This document shows, one piece after another, positions 23,802 through 32,150 of a DNA stretch of 50,451 nt. Within the stretch, counting starts at the first letter, position 1. Every line of letters begins with the position of its first letter. This DNA comes from Anaerolineae bacterium. GTDB taxonomy: Bacteria; Chloroflexota; Anaerolineae; UBA4142; SHND01. A program made the position numbers and the translations under genes. The notes beneath the pieces are model-generated. The model saw only the letters and a list, made by a program, of their open reading frames with translations, did no database searches and was not told the DNA's origin. The stretch lies in assembly GCA_020851635.1 (NCBI GenBank), contig JADZCJ010000018.1:1-50451 (forward strand). The letters are read 5' to 3'.

Positions 23802-24904
23802 TATTCGACCTCGTCCAACGGCGAAAATCCCCGTCCCGCAATCTCACTTGCCGGCATCACCACCACAAACCCTTGCGGGTCTGCCGCATTCACCGCGCGC
23901 TTTAAATCATCAATTTCTGTTTCCGTCAGCGCGCAAATCAACACCTCGCGCGGCTTTTGCGTATACATGCCTTCGCCGTGCAGCGCCGTCACCCCGCGGT
24001 TCAAGTCCTGCATCACCCGTTCCGCCACCGCCGCGCCCTTGTCCGTAATAATCATGGTCATGAATTCATCGCGCCGCGCGCTCGGTCTCTGCCACACCCC
24101 CGCGCCATATACACGGTCCGTTCCGCTGCGCCGCAGCAGGTTCGGCACACTCAATCGCTCGAATACGCGCGGCTGCTCCAGCACTTCGCCCGTTGCATCC
24201 TGCAGATTTAGCGTCGCCAGCGCCATCACCAGAAACATCACCGCAGTCGCAATCACCACCCCGAAAATGATCTCTCCCGATATCGGTCCGATCGCCGTGC
24301 GCTCGATCACAGTCTCGAGGTCGGTCGCGGCATCCGGCTGGGTCGCCAGCTTGAAAAACCACACCACCAGCAGGATTCCGAGAATAGCCAGATAGTTGCG
24401 TCGTAGCCGCCGCCCCACGGCTTCAAAATTGCTGATTGGAAACCTGGGGCGCAGCAGCGACGTCGCAAGCGTTTCCGCCCAGTCCGGCGACGGCTGAAAT
24501 GGCGGCACCAGCATCGCCGCAAAAAAATTGGTCTCGAGCAAGCGCACACGATAGCTGAACAATTCAAAGTAACGGTAACGCCGCGCTTCGATCCACAAAA
24601 AGACAATCACCAGCGCCATCACGATCAACAACGCGGCATGTGAATTGTCCGGCGAAGCAAGCCCGAACGAAATCGCCGCCGCCGTCGTCACAATCGCCCA
24701 GTTGGTCGTCGCGTCGAGCCGGTTTCGCCATGTATTGGCGCGCTGAATCTCGCCGCGATAAAAATGCGTCATTGCGGTCGTAAATTCCGACGAGCGCAAA
24801 TCATATCCGCGAAAATGCCACACCGGCTCGCGCACCGGGCGTTCGGTCGCGCCGGGTTCGGTCCCGCCGCCCGACTTGGAAGCGGGATTCGGATTCGCTG
24901 ACAT
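23801..24904 (-). CDS. DUF2270-DUF2179 fusion membrane protein
   Basis: A 367-residue protein. The N-terminal DUF2270 region is marked by SSEFTTAMTHFYRGEIQRAN and WRNRLDATTNWAIVTTAAA, with two pairs of membrane segments. The C-terminal DUF2179 region includes RGVTALHGEGMYTQKPREVL, similar to the end of the YitT protein at 14359-15228. DUF2179 is thought to be a cytoplasmic sensory or binding domain; the protein's job is unknown. The ATG at 24904 follows an extended -10 by eight bases, so the mRNA may be leaderless. It is the first gene of a minus-strand operon with FGE-like and ABC exporter genes. Confidence 0.88.
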   Translation of the reverse strand: MSANPNPASKSGGGTEPGATERPVREPVWHFRGYDLRSSEFTTAMTHFYRGEIQRANTWRNRLDATTNWAIVTTAAAISFGLASPDNSHAALLIVMALVIVFLWIEARRYRYFELFSYRVRLLETNFFAAMLVPPFQPSPDWAETLATSLLRPRFPISNFEAVGRRLRRNYLAILGILLVVWFFKLATQPDAATDLETVIERTAIGPISGEIIFGVVIATAVMFLVMALATLNLQDATGEVLEQPRVFERLSVPNLLRRSGTDRVYGAGVWQRPSARRDEFMTMIITDKGAAVAERVMQDLNRGVTALHGEGMYTQKPREVLICALTETEIDDLKRAVNAADPQGFVVVMPASEIAGRGFSPLDEVE

Positions 24905-24912
24905 AATGCGCG

Positions 24913-24945
24913 ATTGTAGCATCGAATAGCTATCTGGACTATAAT
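24913..24945. promoter_or_regulatory. Divergent leaderless-type promoters
   Basis: On the plus strand TATAAT (24940-24945) is six bases before the NUDIX ATG. On the minus strand TGCTACAAT (-10 at 24918-24913) is eight bases before the DUF2270 ATG. Both would start transcription at or beside the start codon. Neither gene has a ribosome binding site. Confidence 0.6.
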
Positions 24946-24951
24946 TCAAGC

Positions 24952-25623
24952 ATGCCCGCTTTGGAGCAACAACTCGACGTCTGGGTGCAGCGTCTGCGCG
25001 CCATTGCCCAGACCGGGATCGCCTTTGGACCGGCTGTGTGGGACCGCGAGCGCTATGAAGAAATGCTTGTCCTGGCGGCGGAAATGGCAGCTACGCGTCC
25101 CAACCTGACCTCCGACGCCACGCTCGCGCAGGCGTTGTACGAACGCTGGCGCAGTGAGGTGGGTTCCGGCATAGCAGGATACGTTACTCCGAAAGTGGGT
25201 GTCGGCGCGGTGGTTTTTAACGACCGCGACGAGCTGCTCCTGATCGAGCGTCCCACGCACCATTGGCTCTTTCCGACGGGCTGGGCGGATGTGGGATACA
25301 CGCCCCCCGAAGTAGCGGTCAAAGAAGTGCGCGAAGAGACCGGGCTGCTCGTCACGCCCCTGCGCCTGATTGCCGTCTATGATATTCGCGATTTGCTCGA
25401 CACGGCCAAGCCACAACATTTTTACTCGCTCATTTTTTACTGTCGTCTCGACGGCGGCAAACTGACCCTGCGCCCGCACGAGGCGCTGAATGCGGGCTTT
25501 TTCGCCCGCGAGGCACTCCCTGCGCCTCTGGCGCGCGCCGAACAGGGCTGGGTGGAACATGCCTGGGCGGCGCATCGCGGGGAATTGGTCTCGCCGTATT
25601 TTGATCCTCCCACTGACACATGA
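24952..25623 (+). CDS. NUDIX hydrolase with N-terminal helical domain
   Basis: The 223-residue protein has a helical domain of about 75 residues at its N-terminus (the NUDIX_N type) and then the NUDIX fold with the box GYTPPEVAVKEVREETGLLV. The usual box REUXEEXGU is present as KEVREETGLL, with Lys replacing the first Arg. Related enzymes cleave nucleoside diphosphate sugars or similar compounds with magnesium. The upstream TATAAT suggests a leaderless transcript. Likely substrate: a sugar nucleotide, by family analogy only. Confidence 0.9.
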   Translation: MPALEQQLDVWVQRLRAIAQTGIAFGPAVWDRERYEEMLVLAAEMAATRPNLTSDATLAQALYERWRSEVGSGIAGYVTPKVGVGAVVFNDRDELLLIERPTHHWLFPTGWADVGYTPPEVAVKEVREETGLLVTPLRLIAVYDIRDLLDTAKPQHFYSLIFYCRLDGGKLTLRPHEALNAGFFAREALPAPLARAEQGWVEHAWAAHRGELVSPYFDPPTDT

Positions 25624-25680
25624 ACGACGCAGTTACGCACCCTCTCCAAATGCTCCGCGTAGCGCGCGGTTCTCTCGTCT

Positions 25681-26856
25681 ATGCCAACCAGTGATGTCAT
25701 CATAATTGGCGGCGGCATCGTCGGCGCCGCCAGCGCGTTTTTTTGCGCTCAAGCCGGACTCGGCGTAACCCTCTTTGAAAAACGCGAGGCGTTGGGGCTC
25801 CTCACTACGGCGGCCTCGCTCGCCGCGTTTCGGGCACAGTTCGCCGAAGCGGAAAACATTGCCATGATGCTCGAAAGCATTTCGTTTTTCGAAAACATTC
25901 GCGAGCGCACGGGTCTGGCTGACGCCGACATTGGCATGGTCCAGCAGGGCTATTTATTTTGCACCACGAACCCCGAAACGCCCGCGCGCATGCAAAAACG
26001 CGTCGCCTTTCAACGCGCTCACGGACTTGCCGACGTGGAATTGTGGGACGGCGACGAAACGCGCAAGCATTTCCCCTTTGTCAGCGCGGAGGTGGTGGGT
26101 GCCACCTATCGCGCCCGTGACGGGTGGTTGTCGCCCAACGATTTGACCAATGTGTATGCGCGCGCGGCGGTGCGCGACGGCGCGCAGATCTTTAACGAAA
26201 CGAATGTGCAAGAGATCATTGTCAGCGGCGGGATGACGCGCGGCGTCCGCACCACGCGCGGCGAGTATCACGCGCCGCTGATCATTCTCGCGGCAGGACC
26301 CTATGCCAGGCGGTTTGCCGCGCGCTATGAATGGGACCTGCCCATCAATTTGATTCGCCGCCAGCACGCCGCCATCAAAGAAAATGCGCTGATTCCGCGT
26401 GATGCGCCCATGACGATTGATGCCGACACCGGCGCGCACTGGCGTCCCGAAGGGCGCGGGGCGATCCTGGCGATCAATACCGACGAAGCCCCCGGCGAAC
26501 CCACTGACGACATCAAGCCCGATTGGGAATATCCCGCGCTTGCGCTCGACGGCGTGATGCGTGTTTCACCATTTTGGGAACAGATCGCCGAAACCCTGCG
26601 CAAAGGTGATCTGGATGTGCGCGCGGGGCAATATGACATGACCCCCGACGCCAAACCTATTATTGACACGCACCCCCACATTCGCGGTCTGTATGTTCAC
26701 TGCGGCTACAGCGGACACGGCGTGATGGGCAGCGCGGCCGGCGCGCGCATTCTCGCCGATCTGATCACCGGCAAAGCAAAACCCGCGGACAATGCGTTTG
26801 GCATGGAGCGGCTAAAGCATCCGGACGCGGATACAAGGGAAAAGATGGTGCTGTAG
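25681..26856 (+). CDS. FAD-dependent oxidoreductase (DAO/sarcosine-oxidase-like)
   Basis: A 391-residue flavoprotein of the D-amino-acid-oxidase superfamily. The FAD-binding motif VIIIGGGIVGAASAFFCAQA is at residues 6-25, ending in the acidic FEKRE. The C-terminal FAD contact GLYVHCGYSGHGVMGSAAGA is also present. It resembles sarcosine oxidase beta-type and proline-dehydrogenase-like proteins that oxidise secondary amines. It lies 13 bp before an SDR gene on the same strand, forming a small catabolic unit. The actual substrate is unknown. Confidence 0.88.
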   Translation: MPTSDVIIIGGGIVGAASAFFCAQAGLGVTLFEKREALGLLTTAASLAAFRAQFAEAENIAMMLESISFFENIRERTGLADADIGMVQQGYLFCTTNPETPARMQKRVAFQRAHGLADVELWDGDETRKHFPFVSAEVVGATYRARDGWLSPNDLTNVYARAAVRDGAQIFNETNVQEIIVSGGMTRGVRTTRGEYHAPLIILAAGPYARRFAARYEWDLPINLIRRQHAAIKENALIPRDAPMTIDADTGAHWRPEGRGAILAINTDEAPGEPTDDIKPDWEYPALALDGVMRVSPFWEQIAETLRKGDLDVRAGQYDMTPDAKPIIDTHPHIRGLYVHCGYSGHGVMGSAAGARILADLITGKAKPADNAFGMERLKHPDADTREKMVL

Positions 26857-26869
26857 AAACGATGAGCCA

Positions 26870-27643
26870 ATGAAACTAGCCAATCGAGTTGCCATCATCA
26901 GCGGCGGAAATCGCGGCATCGGTCTGGCGACCGCCAAATTATTTTGTCGGGAGGGCGCTCGCGTCGTCATTACGGGACGCGACGAGACTGCCGGGCGCGC
27001 GGCATTGGCGCAGTTGGCGGATTCAGCCGCGCGCGAGCCGAACGCCCTGTTTATTTCGGCAGACGTCACGCAAAACGACGCGTGTCAGCGCATTGTGAAA
27101 GAGACCATCGACGCGTTCGGACGCCTCGACATCTTGTTCAACAATGCGGGCATTATTTTGCGTAACCGCAGCATCGAGGCGACTACCGAGGACGAGTGGG
27201 ACGCGATGATGAACACGAACGTCAAGAGCATGTTTTTGCTCTCGCGCGCCGCGCTGCCACACTTGCGCGCGGCGGGCGGCGGCGCCATTGTCAACACCTC
27301 TTCGTATCTCGGTCTCGTCGGCGCGCCCGGTCTCGCGGCGTACTCGGCGAGCAAGGGCGCGGTCATCAACCTCACCCGCGCGATGGCGCTCGATCACGCC
27401 CGCGACAAGATTCGTGTCAACTGCATCTGTCCGGGCAGTGTCGAGACCGACATGATTTACACTGCCTGGCAGGCGTATGGCGACGTGGACCAAGCCGCGC
27501 GCGTGTGGTCTGCCAAGCATCCCCTCGGGCGTATTGCCTCGGTGGACGAAGTGGCGCGGCTGGCGCTCTTTTTGGCGAGCGACGATTCGAGTTTTATCAC
27601 CGGTGCAGCCATTCCCATTGACGGCGGGATTACCGCCGGGTAA
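26870..27643 (+). CDS. Short-chain dehydrogenase/reductase
   Basis: A 257-residue classical SDR. The cofactor motif is SGGNRGIG (a variant of TGxxxGIG), followed by the NNAGI segment, the catalytic Ser in IVNTSSYLG, and the YSASK pair of Tyr and Lys. The C-terminus ends with FITGAAIPIDGGITAG, typical of FabG-like members. The cofactor cannot be decided with certainty; the residues after beta-2 (TGRDE) favour NADP. It follows the FAD oxidoreductase by 13 bp. Confidence 0.93.
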   Translation: MKLANRVAIISGGNRGIGLATAKLFCREGARVVITGRDETAGRAALAQLADSAAREPNALFISADVTQNDACQRIVKETIDAFGRLDILFNNAGIILRNRSIEATTEDEWDAMMNTNVKSMFLLSRAALPHLRAAGGGAIVNTSSYLGLVGAPGLAAYSASKGAVINLTRAMALDHARDKIRVNCICPGSVETDMIYTAWQAYGDVDQAARVWSAKHPLGRIASVDEVARLALFLASDDSSFITGAAIPIDGGITAG

Positions 27644-27646
27644 ATA

Positions 27647-27655
27647 TGATACAAT
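27647..27655 (+). promoter_or_regulatory. Extended -10 of the toxin-antitoxin pair
   Basis: TGATACAAT lies about 17 bp before the antitoxin ATG; a CGAGG (27661-27665) serves as ribosome binding site. Confidence 0.45.
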
Positions 27656-27671
27656 TTGGACGAGGTTCGTC

Positions 27672-27890
27672 ATGACAAAACTTTTGGAACGCGCATTTGT
27701 CGAAGCATCCAAGCTGGACGCCTCGGAACAGGACACGCTTGCCCGCTGGATTTTGGAGGAGTTGGAATCCGAGCGGCGCTGGGACCGATTTTTTGCCGAT
27801 TCGCAGGATGAACTCATCTTGATGGCGCAGGAAGCGCTGGAGGAACACCGCAAGGGATTGACGAAACCACTTGATCCGGACACCTTATGA
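27672..27890 (+). CDS. Antitoxin of a RelE/ParE-type pair
   Basis: A 72-residue acidic protein with LDASEQDTLARWILEELESE and a Leu-Arg-rich end (EALEEHRKGLTKPLDPDTL). This pattern occurs in short antitoxins that precede RelE/ParE-like toxins; the opening helix may dimerise. The stop and the toxin start overlap as ATGA (27887-27890). The ATG at 27672 follows a good ribosome binding site; the longer open frame runs back into the SDR gene and is not used. Confidence 0.8.
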   Translation: MTKLLERAFVEASKLDASEQDTLARWILEELESERRWDRFFADSQDELILMAQEALEEHRKGLTKPLDPDTL

Positions 27891-28159
27891 CATCGTACAC
27901 TTCAAGTCGGTTTTGGAAGAGCTACGACCGTTTGCCCAATCATATAAAGCGCCAGGCGCGGCACGCATACAAACAATTTGCGAGTGATCCACAACACCCA
28001 AGTCTCCAGTTCAAAAGAGTCCACAAGACACTGCCGGTGTATTCTGTTCGGATAACCCTCGATTATCGCGCGGTAGGCATCCGCGACAAAGACACAATTG
28101 TATGGTTTTGGATAGGTCCTCACGCAGACTATGATCAGGTAATCAGGTCTCTCGGTTGA
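27887..28159 (+). CDS. RelE/ParE-like toxin
   Basis: A 90-residue basic protein with the family layout: RFWKSYDRLPNHIKRQARHA, then LQFKRVHKTLPVYSVRITLD, and YRAVGIRDKDTIVWFWIGPH followed by ADYDQVI at the C-terminus. Such toxins either cut mRNA on the ribosome or act on gyrase; which applies here cannot be read from sequence. It overlaps its antitoxin by four bases. The gene is somewhat more AT-rich than its neighbours. Confidence 0.85.
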   Translation: MTSYTSSRFWKSYDRLPNHIKRQARHAYKQFASDPQHPSLQFKRVHKTLPVYSVRITLDYRAVGIRDKDTIVWFWIGPHADYDQVIRSLG

Positions 28160-28162
28160 GCT

Positions 28163-28576
28163 ATGTCCAGTTTCGAGCGTATTTGCCCCGAGTGCGGCGC
28201 GAACAACTCGTTTGACAAGACCCGGTGTGTCAAATGCCGCGCCCCGTTGACGCGTCCGGCGAGCACGGAACCGCCGCCTCCTGCGCTCTTGTCTCGCGCG
28301 ATGATGGCAAATTTGGCATGGAAAGCGACCAAGTTCCTCGCGCGCCAGGGGTTTTTTCTCGCCGTCAGCGGCGCCAAACGCGGGATCGGGCGCGTCCAAA
28401 ATCGCAACCACGAAGATGTCTCGAAGGAAACGATCGAGGGCGATTTTCAGGTCAAATCCGATGAAACCGCGCTCTCCATCAGAAATCGCGGCGCGTCCGG
28501 TGAGTGGCGCGTGTGGAGCGCGCCGCCGCCGACGGACCCCGACCGACCGCGTGTCACGTGGGGCAAGAAAAAATAG
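28163..28576 (+). CDS. Zinc-ribbon protein, unknown function
   Basis: A 137-residue protein with an N-terminal zinc ribbon: CPEC, then CVKC twelve residues later. A central basic helical part (MMANLAWKATKFLARQGFFL) follows, and a short beta-rich C-terminus (GEWRVWSAPPP). It starts three bases after the toxin stop, so it may share that transcript. I do not recognise a family. Confidence 0.65.
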   Translation: MSSFERICPECGANNSFDKTRCVKCRAPLTRPASTEPPPPALLSRAMMANLAWKATKFLARQGFFLAVSGAKRGIGRVQNRNHEDVSKETIEGDFQVKSDETALSIRNRGASGEWRVWSAPPPTDPDRPRVTWGKKK

Positions 28577-28636
28577 TCGTCATCTAGCAGGGGGGGATGA
28601 CCCGACAAATCAGCGGGGGGAAAAAAGCGGGGACGC

Positions 28637-29242
28637 ATGAAAAGACACACAGGCGACCATTTCCGCGAATCCCAACATCGCACCAGCAGCGTCGTCGAGA
28701 ATCTGCCGGACCGTTTTCCGGTCCAGGAATGGCGCGCGTTCTACTGGTCTCTCGAACCTGACGGCAATCTGACGACCACTTCTGCCGTCATCCACCTGCC
28801 GCAGGGGCTGGGCGAGGTGACGCCGGACGTTTCCATCGGGCAACACGGCATCATCGAGCACACGCGCCGCTGGGGCGTGACCTTGCGCGGCGGCTATGTG
28901 CAGGCGTTGGACTTTGATTTGGACGCGCTGCTGACACACGACCGCTCGCGCTTTGCCAGCGACGACGCCGAAGCTCTGCACCTGATCACACTGTTGACGC
29001 ACTTTGACCTGCCGGGTTTTTTTATCGTTGCGAGTGACGAGCACCCGTTTCTGCTCTTTGACCCTGAAGGGAACTTGAAAGGCAGTGATACGCGCTGGTT
29101 CACTCATGCGGGCGCGCTGGCGTATCTCGTCAGCGACGGCGACATCAAGATCAGTTTTGACCTTGTCTGGGAAAAAGACAAGGAATTGTATAATAAAGTT
29201 ATGCAGTGGTTGAACGAGGAGTTGGAACGCAAAAAACGATGA
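28637..29242 (+). CDS. Hypothetical soluble protein
   Basis: A 201-residue protein without membrane segments or a known motif. The sequence contains many acidic residues and a repeated pattern of short beta strands such as GVTLRGGYVQALDFDLDALL and HPFLLFDPEGNLKG. Its stop overlaps the start of the gamma-glutamyltransferase gene (ATGA), so the two are translated together. The ATG at 28637 is the first plausible one. No function assigned. Confidence 0.65.
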   Translation: MKRHTGDHFRESQHRTSSVVENLPDRFPVQEWRAFYWSLEPDGNLTTTSAVIHLPQGLGEVTPDVSIGQHGIIEHTRRWGVTLRGGYVQALDFDLDALLTHDRSRFASDDAEALHLITLLTHFDLPGFFIVASDEHPFLLFDPEGNLKGSDTRWFTHAGALAYLVSDGDIKISFDLVWEKDKELYNKVMQWLNEELERKKR

Positions 29243-30831
29243 GTGATTTTCCTTCGCGGCGCTCGGTTGTGCGCGCCCAAAACGGCATTGTGGCGACGAG
29301 CCAAACGCTCGCCGGCGTGGCGGGCTTGCGGATGTTGTTGGAGGGCGGCAACGCGATTGACGCGGCGGTTGCGACTGCCGCCGCTTTGAATGTGGTCGAA
29401 CCGATGAGCACCGGCATCGGCGGCGATATGTTTGCGCTCGTATGGATTGCGCGCGAGCAAAAACTTTACGCGTTGAACGGCTCGGGACGCGCGCCCGCCG
29501 GTTTGACGATCCGCGAAGCGCGCATGCGCGGCGCGACGACCGAAATGCCCACGATGGGTTGGCTGCCGGTGACCGTGCCCGGCACGGTGGATGGTTGGTC
29601 CACTCTGCTGAACCGCTTTGGCGCCATGACATTTTCCGAGGTGCTCAAGCCCGCGATTGATTATGCCGAACAGGGCTTTCCGGTTACGCAAGTGGTCGCG
29701 CACTTGTTTGCCCTCGCCCAGCCCAAACTCGACATGAACCCGGAAGCGGCGCGCATTTACCTGAATCGCGACGAGCCGCCGCGCGTGGGGCAAATTCTCA
29801 AACAACCCGATCTCGCAAAATCGTTTCGCTTGATCGCCAAACACGGGCGCGATGCGTTCTATCTCGGCGAAATCGCCAACGAAATTGCCAAATATTCATA
29901 CAAGACCGGGGGGTTTCTGACCAAGCAAGACCTCGCAAATCACGCCTCCACCTGGACCACACCGCTTTCGACCCGCTACAAGGATGTGACGGTCTATGAA
30001 TGTCCGCCCAACGGACAAGGCATCGTCGCCCTGAGCGCGCTCAATATTCTGGAAGATTTCGATTTGCAGGAAATGGAACACAACAGCGCGGAATATACGC
30101 ATCATCTCGTCGAGGCGCTGAAACTGGCATTTGCCGATGCGTTTGCCCACGTCGCCGACCCCGAACACATGACCGTGTCCACCGAACAATTGTTGGACAA
30201 AAAATATGCCCAAACCCGCCGCGCGTGTATTGACCCGCTGCGCGCCATGCCGTTTCCACAGACGGGCTTGCCCAACTGGAGCGATACCGTCTATCTGAGC
30301 GTGATTGACAAGGAACGCAACTGCGTCTCCTTGATCAACAGTCTGTACGAGTCCTTTGGCTCGGGCATTGTCGTGCCGGGCACGGGCATCTGTTTGCAAA
30401 ATCGCGGCGCAAATTTTTCGCTCGACCCGAAATCGCCAAACGCGCTCGCGCCCAACAAGCGTCCGTATCACACCATCATTCCCGCGATGGCGTTCCGCGA
30501 TGACAAACCCTGGTTGTCTTTTGGCGTCATGGGCGGGTTCATGCAGCCGCAGGGACACGTGCAAACCCTGCTCAACATGGCGGAATTCAAAATGGACCCT
30601 CAGCGCGCGCTGGATGCTCCGCGCGTCCGCGTCTTTGCGAATGGCGCGGTCGCGCTCGAGGATGCGTTTGACAATGACACGCGCGTCACCATGACCACAC
30701 GCGGTCACAAATTGGTGGAAGCGGAGCGCTGGGAATTTGGGGGCGGACAAATCATCGAAATTGATCCCGAAACCGGCGCGCTCGCCGCGGGCAGCGACCC
30801 GCGCAAAGATGGCGCGGCGGTGGGGTATTGA
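29239..30831 (+). CDS. Gamma-glutamyltransferase family protein
   Basis: The 530-residue protein matches gamma-glutamyltransferase precursors, which self-cleave before a Thr that then acts as the nucleophile. Near the N-terminus it has VATSQTLAGVAGLRMLLEGG and GIGGDMFALVWI. The cleavage region reads SDTVYLSVIDKERNCVSLIN; the Thr after Asp is in the place of the nucleophile, although the usual second Thr and His are Val and Tyr. No signal peptide is seen, unlike many periplasmic family members. It may work on a gamma-glutamyl compound or be a cephalosporin-acylase-like relative. Confidence 0.9.
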   Translation: MSDFPSRRSVVRAQNGIVATSQTLAGVAGLRMLLEGGNAIDAAVATAAALNVVEPMSTGIGGDMFALVWIAREQKLYALNGSGRAPAGLTIREARMRGATTEMPTMGWLPVTVPGTVDGWSTLLNRFGAMTFSEVLKPAIDYAEQGFPVTQVVAHLFALAQPKLDMNPEAARIYLNRDEPPRVGQILKQPDLAKSFRLIAKHGRDAFYLGEIANEIAKYSYKTGGFLTKQDLANHASTWTTPLSTRYKDVTVYECPPNGQGIVALSALNILEDFDLQEMEHNSAEYTHHLVEALKLAFADAFAHVADPEHMTVSTEQLLDKKYAQTRRACIDPLRAMPFPQTGLPNWSDTVYLSVIDKERNCVSLINSLYESFGSGIVVPGTGICLQNRGANFSLDPKSPNALAPNKRPYHTIIPAMAFRDDKPWLSFGVMGGFMQPQGHVQTLLNMAEFKMDPQRALDAPRVRVFANGAVALEDAFDNDTRVTMTTRGHKLVEAERWEFGGGQIIEIDPETGALAAGSDPRKDGAAVGY

Positions 30832-30848
30832 CGATAGTCTCACAATCT

Positions 30849-32117
30849 ATGCTTTTCGAGTTAAACAAGCCGATGCGGCTGCGCGGCGGTGATATAGATC
30901 GAGTTCATAGAGAACTGGGGGTGTTTGAGACATTTGGCAGACCGACGGTAATCACAAATACGACTGTCGAGTTGGAAAACAACTCTGACATTGTTGTTCC
31001 AACATATACGAATGAATTTTGGACATCCAGGCAACGCGCTGCTCACTCCTTGCATGAAATCTCTTATCGAGCATGTTTCAAACCGCAGTTACCTCGGTTC
31101 TTTATTGAGAGATTAACAAAGAAAGATGATCTCGTCTATGACCCTTTTATGGGTAGAGGCACAACGATTCTTGAAGCCGCCCTGCTTGGGCGCCGCGTGA
31201 TCGGAAACGATATCAACCCGCTCTCCCGAGTCCTTGTCGAGCCACGCCTTTCTCCTCCGTCGGCTATTCAAGTAAAAAAGCGTATAGACGAGATAGATTT
31301 GACTCGGGCGAACGAGCTGCGAGAGGACTTGATGGTTTTTTATCATCCGGATACTCTGGTAGAGATATGCGCCCTTCGCGAGTATCTGCTTGAGCGAGCA
31401 AACTATCTTGACGACACAGACAAGTGGATTCAAATGGTCGCGCTCAATAGACTCACGGGACATTCGCCGGGTTTCTTTTCTGTCTATACACTGCCCCCAA
31501 ATCAAGCGGTCTCGGTAGAGTCGCAAAAAAAGATCAACGAGACCCGCCGTCAAACCCCGCCGCGCAGAAATGTGAAAGAAATCATTCTGAAAAAGACGAG
31601 GACTTTGTTGGCGGACCTGGACCCCGCAATGCGTGACAAGCTGGGCAGGATCAGGGCAAGCGCCAAGTTTACGTGTGAGGATAGTGAGGCAACTTTAGAA
31701 ATTGAATCAAGTTCTGTTGATTTGGCAATCACCTCGCCCCCATTCCTTGATATTGTGAATTATGCGGCTGACAACTGGCTCAGGTGTTGGTTTATTGGCA
31801 TCAATGCCAATCGAGTCAATCTCAGCATCATTCCAAAAGTTGAGGACTGGCAAAGAAAAATGACCCGAGTGTTTTTTGAATTGCATCGTGTGCTGAAACC
31901 GGAAGGGTTTGTTGCCTTTGAGGTGGGTGAGGTCAGAAATGGCAAAGTCCTGCTCGAAGAGATCGTGATTCGCGCGGCGAGACAAGCTGCGTTCGACGCC
32001 GAGCTGATATTGATAAACAGCCAGACATTCACCAAGACTGCGAACGCGTGGGGTGTATCCAACAATAGCAAAGGAACAAATACAAACAGGATAGTGCTAT
32101 TGAAAAAGGCGGACTGA
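30849..32117 (+). CDS. Orphan DNA methyltransferase (N4-cytosine or N6-adenine type)
   Basis: The 422-residue protein has the SAM-binding motif YDPFMGRGTTILEAALLGRR and the catalytic ITSPPFLDIVNYAADNWLRC. The SPPF form suggests N4-cytosine or N6-adenine methylation of DNA. No nuclease gene lies next to it. Its base composition is visibly more AT-rich than both neighbours, a sign of recent transfer. A TTG at 30828 overlapping the upstream stop would add seven residues; the ATG at 30849 is equally possible. Confidence 0.88.
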   Translation: MLFELNKPMRLRGGDIDRVHRELGVFETFGRPTVITNTTVELENNSDIVVPTYTNEFWTSRQRAAHSLHEISYRACFKPQLPRFFIERLTKKDDLVYDPFMGRGTTILEAALLGRRVIGNDINPLSRVLVEPRLSPPSAIQVKKRIDEIDLTRANELREDLMVFYHPDTLVEICALREYLLERANYLDDTDKWIQMVALNRLTGHSPGFFSVYTLPPNQAVSVESQKKINETRRQTPPRRNVKEIILKKTRTLLADLDPAMRDKLGRIRASAKFTCEDSEATLEIESSSVDLAITSPPFLDIVNYAADNWLRCWFIGINANRVNLSIIPKVEDWQRKMTRVFFELHRVLKPEGFVAFEVGEVRNGKVLLEEIVIRAARQAAFDAELILINSQTFTKTANAWGVSNNSKGTNTNRIVLLKKAD

Positions 32118-32150
32118 AAAACCCAATTCAATGCATTCTCTTAAACCATT

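Noticed and set aside
28610-29844. Long minus-strand frames opposite the hypothetical gene and gamma-glutamyltransferase
   Set aside because: Antisense shadows of clear plus-strand genes.
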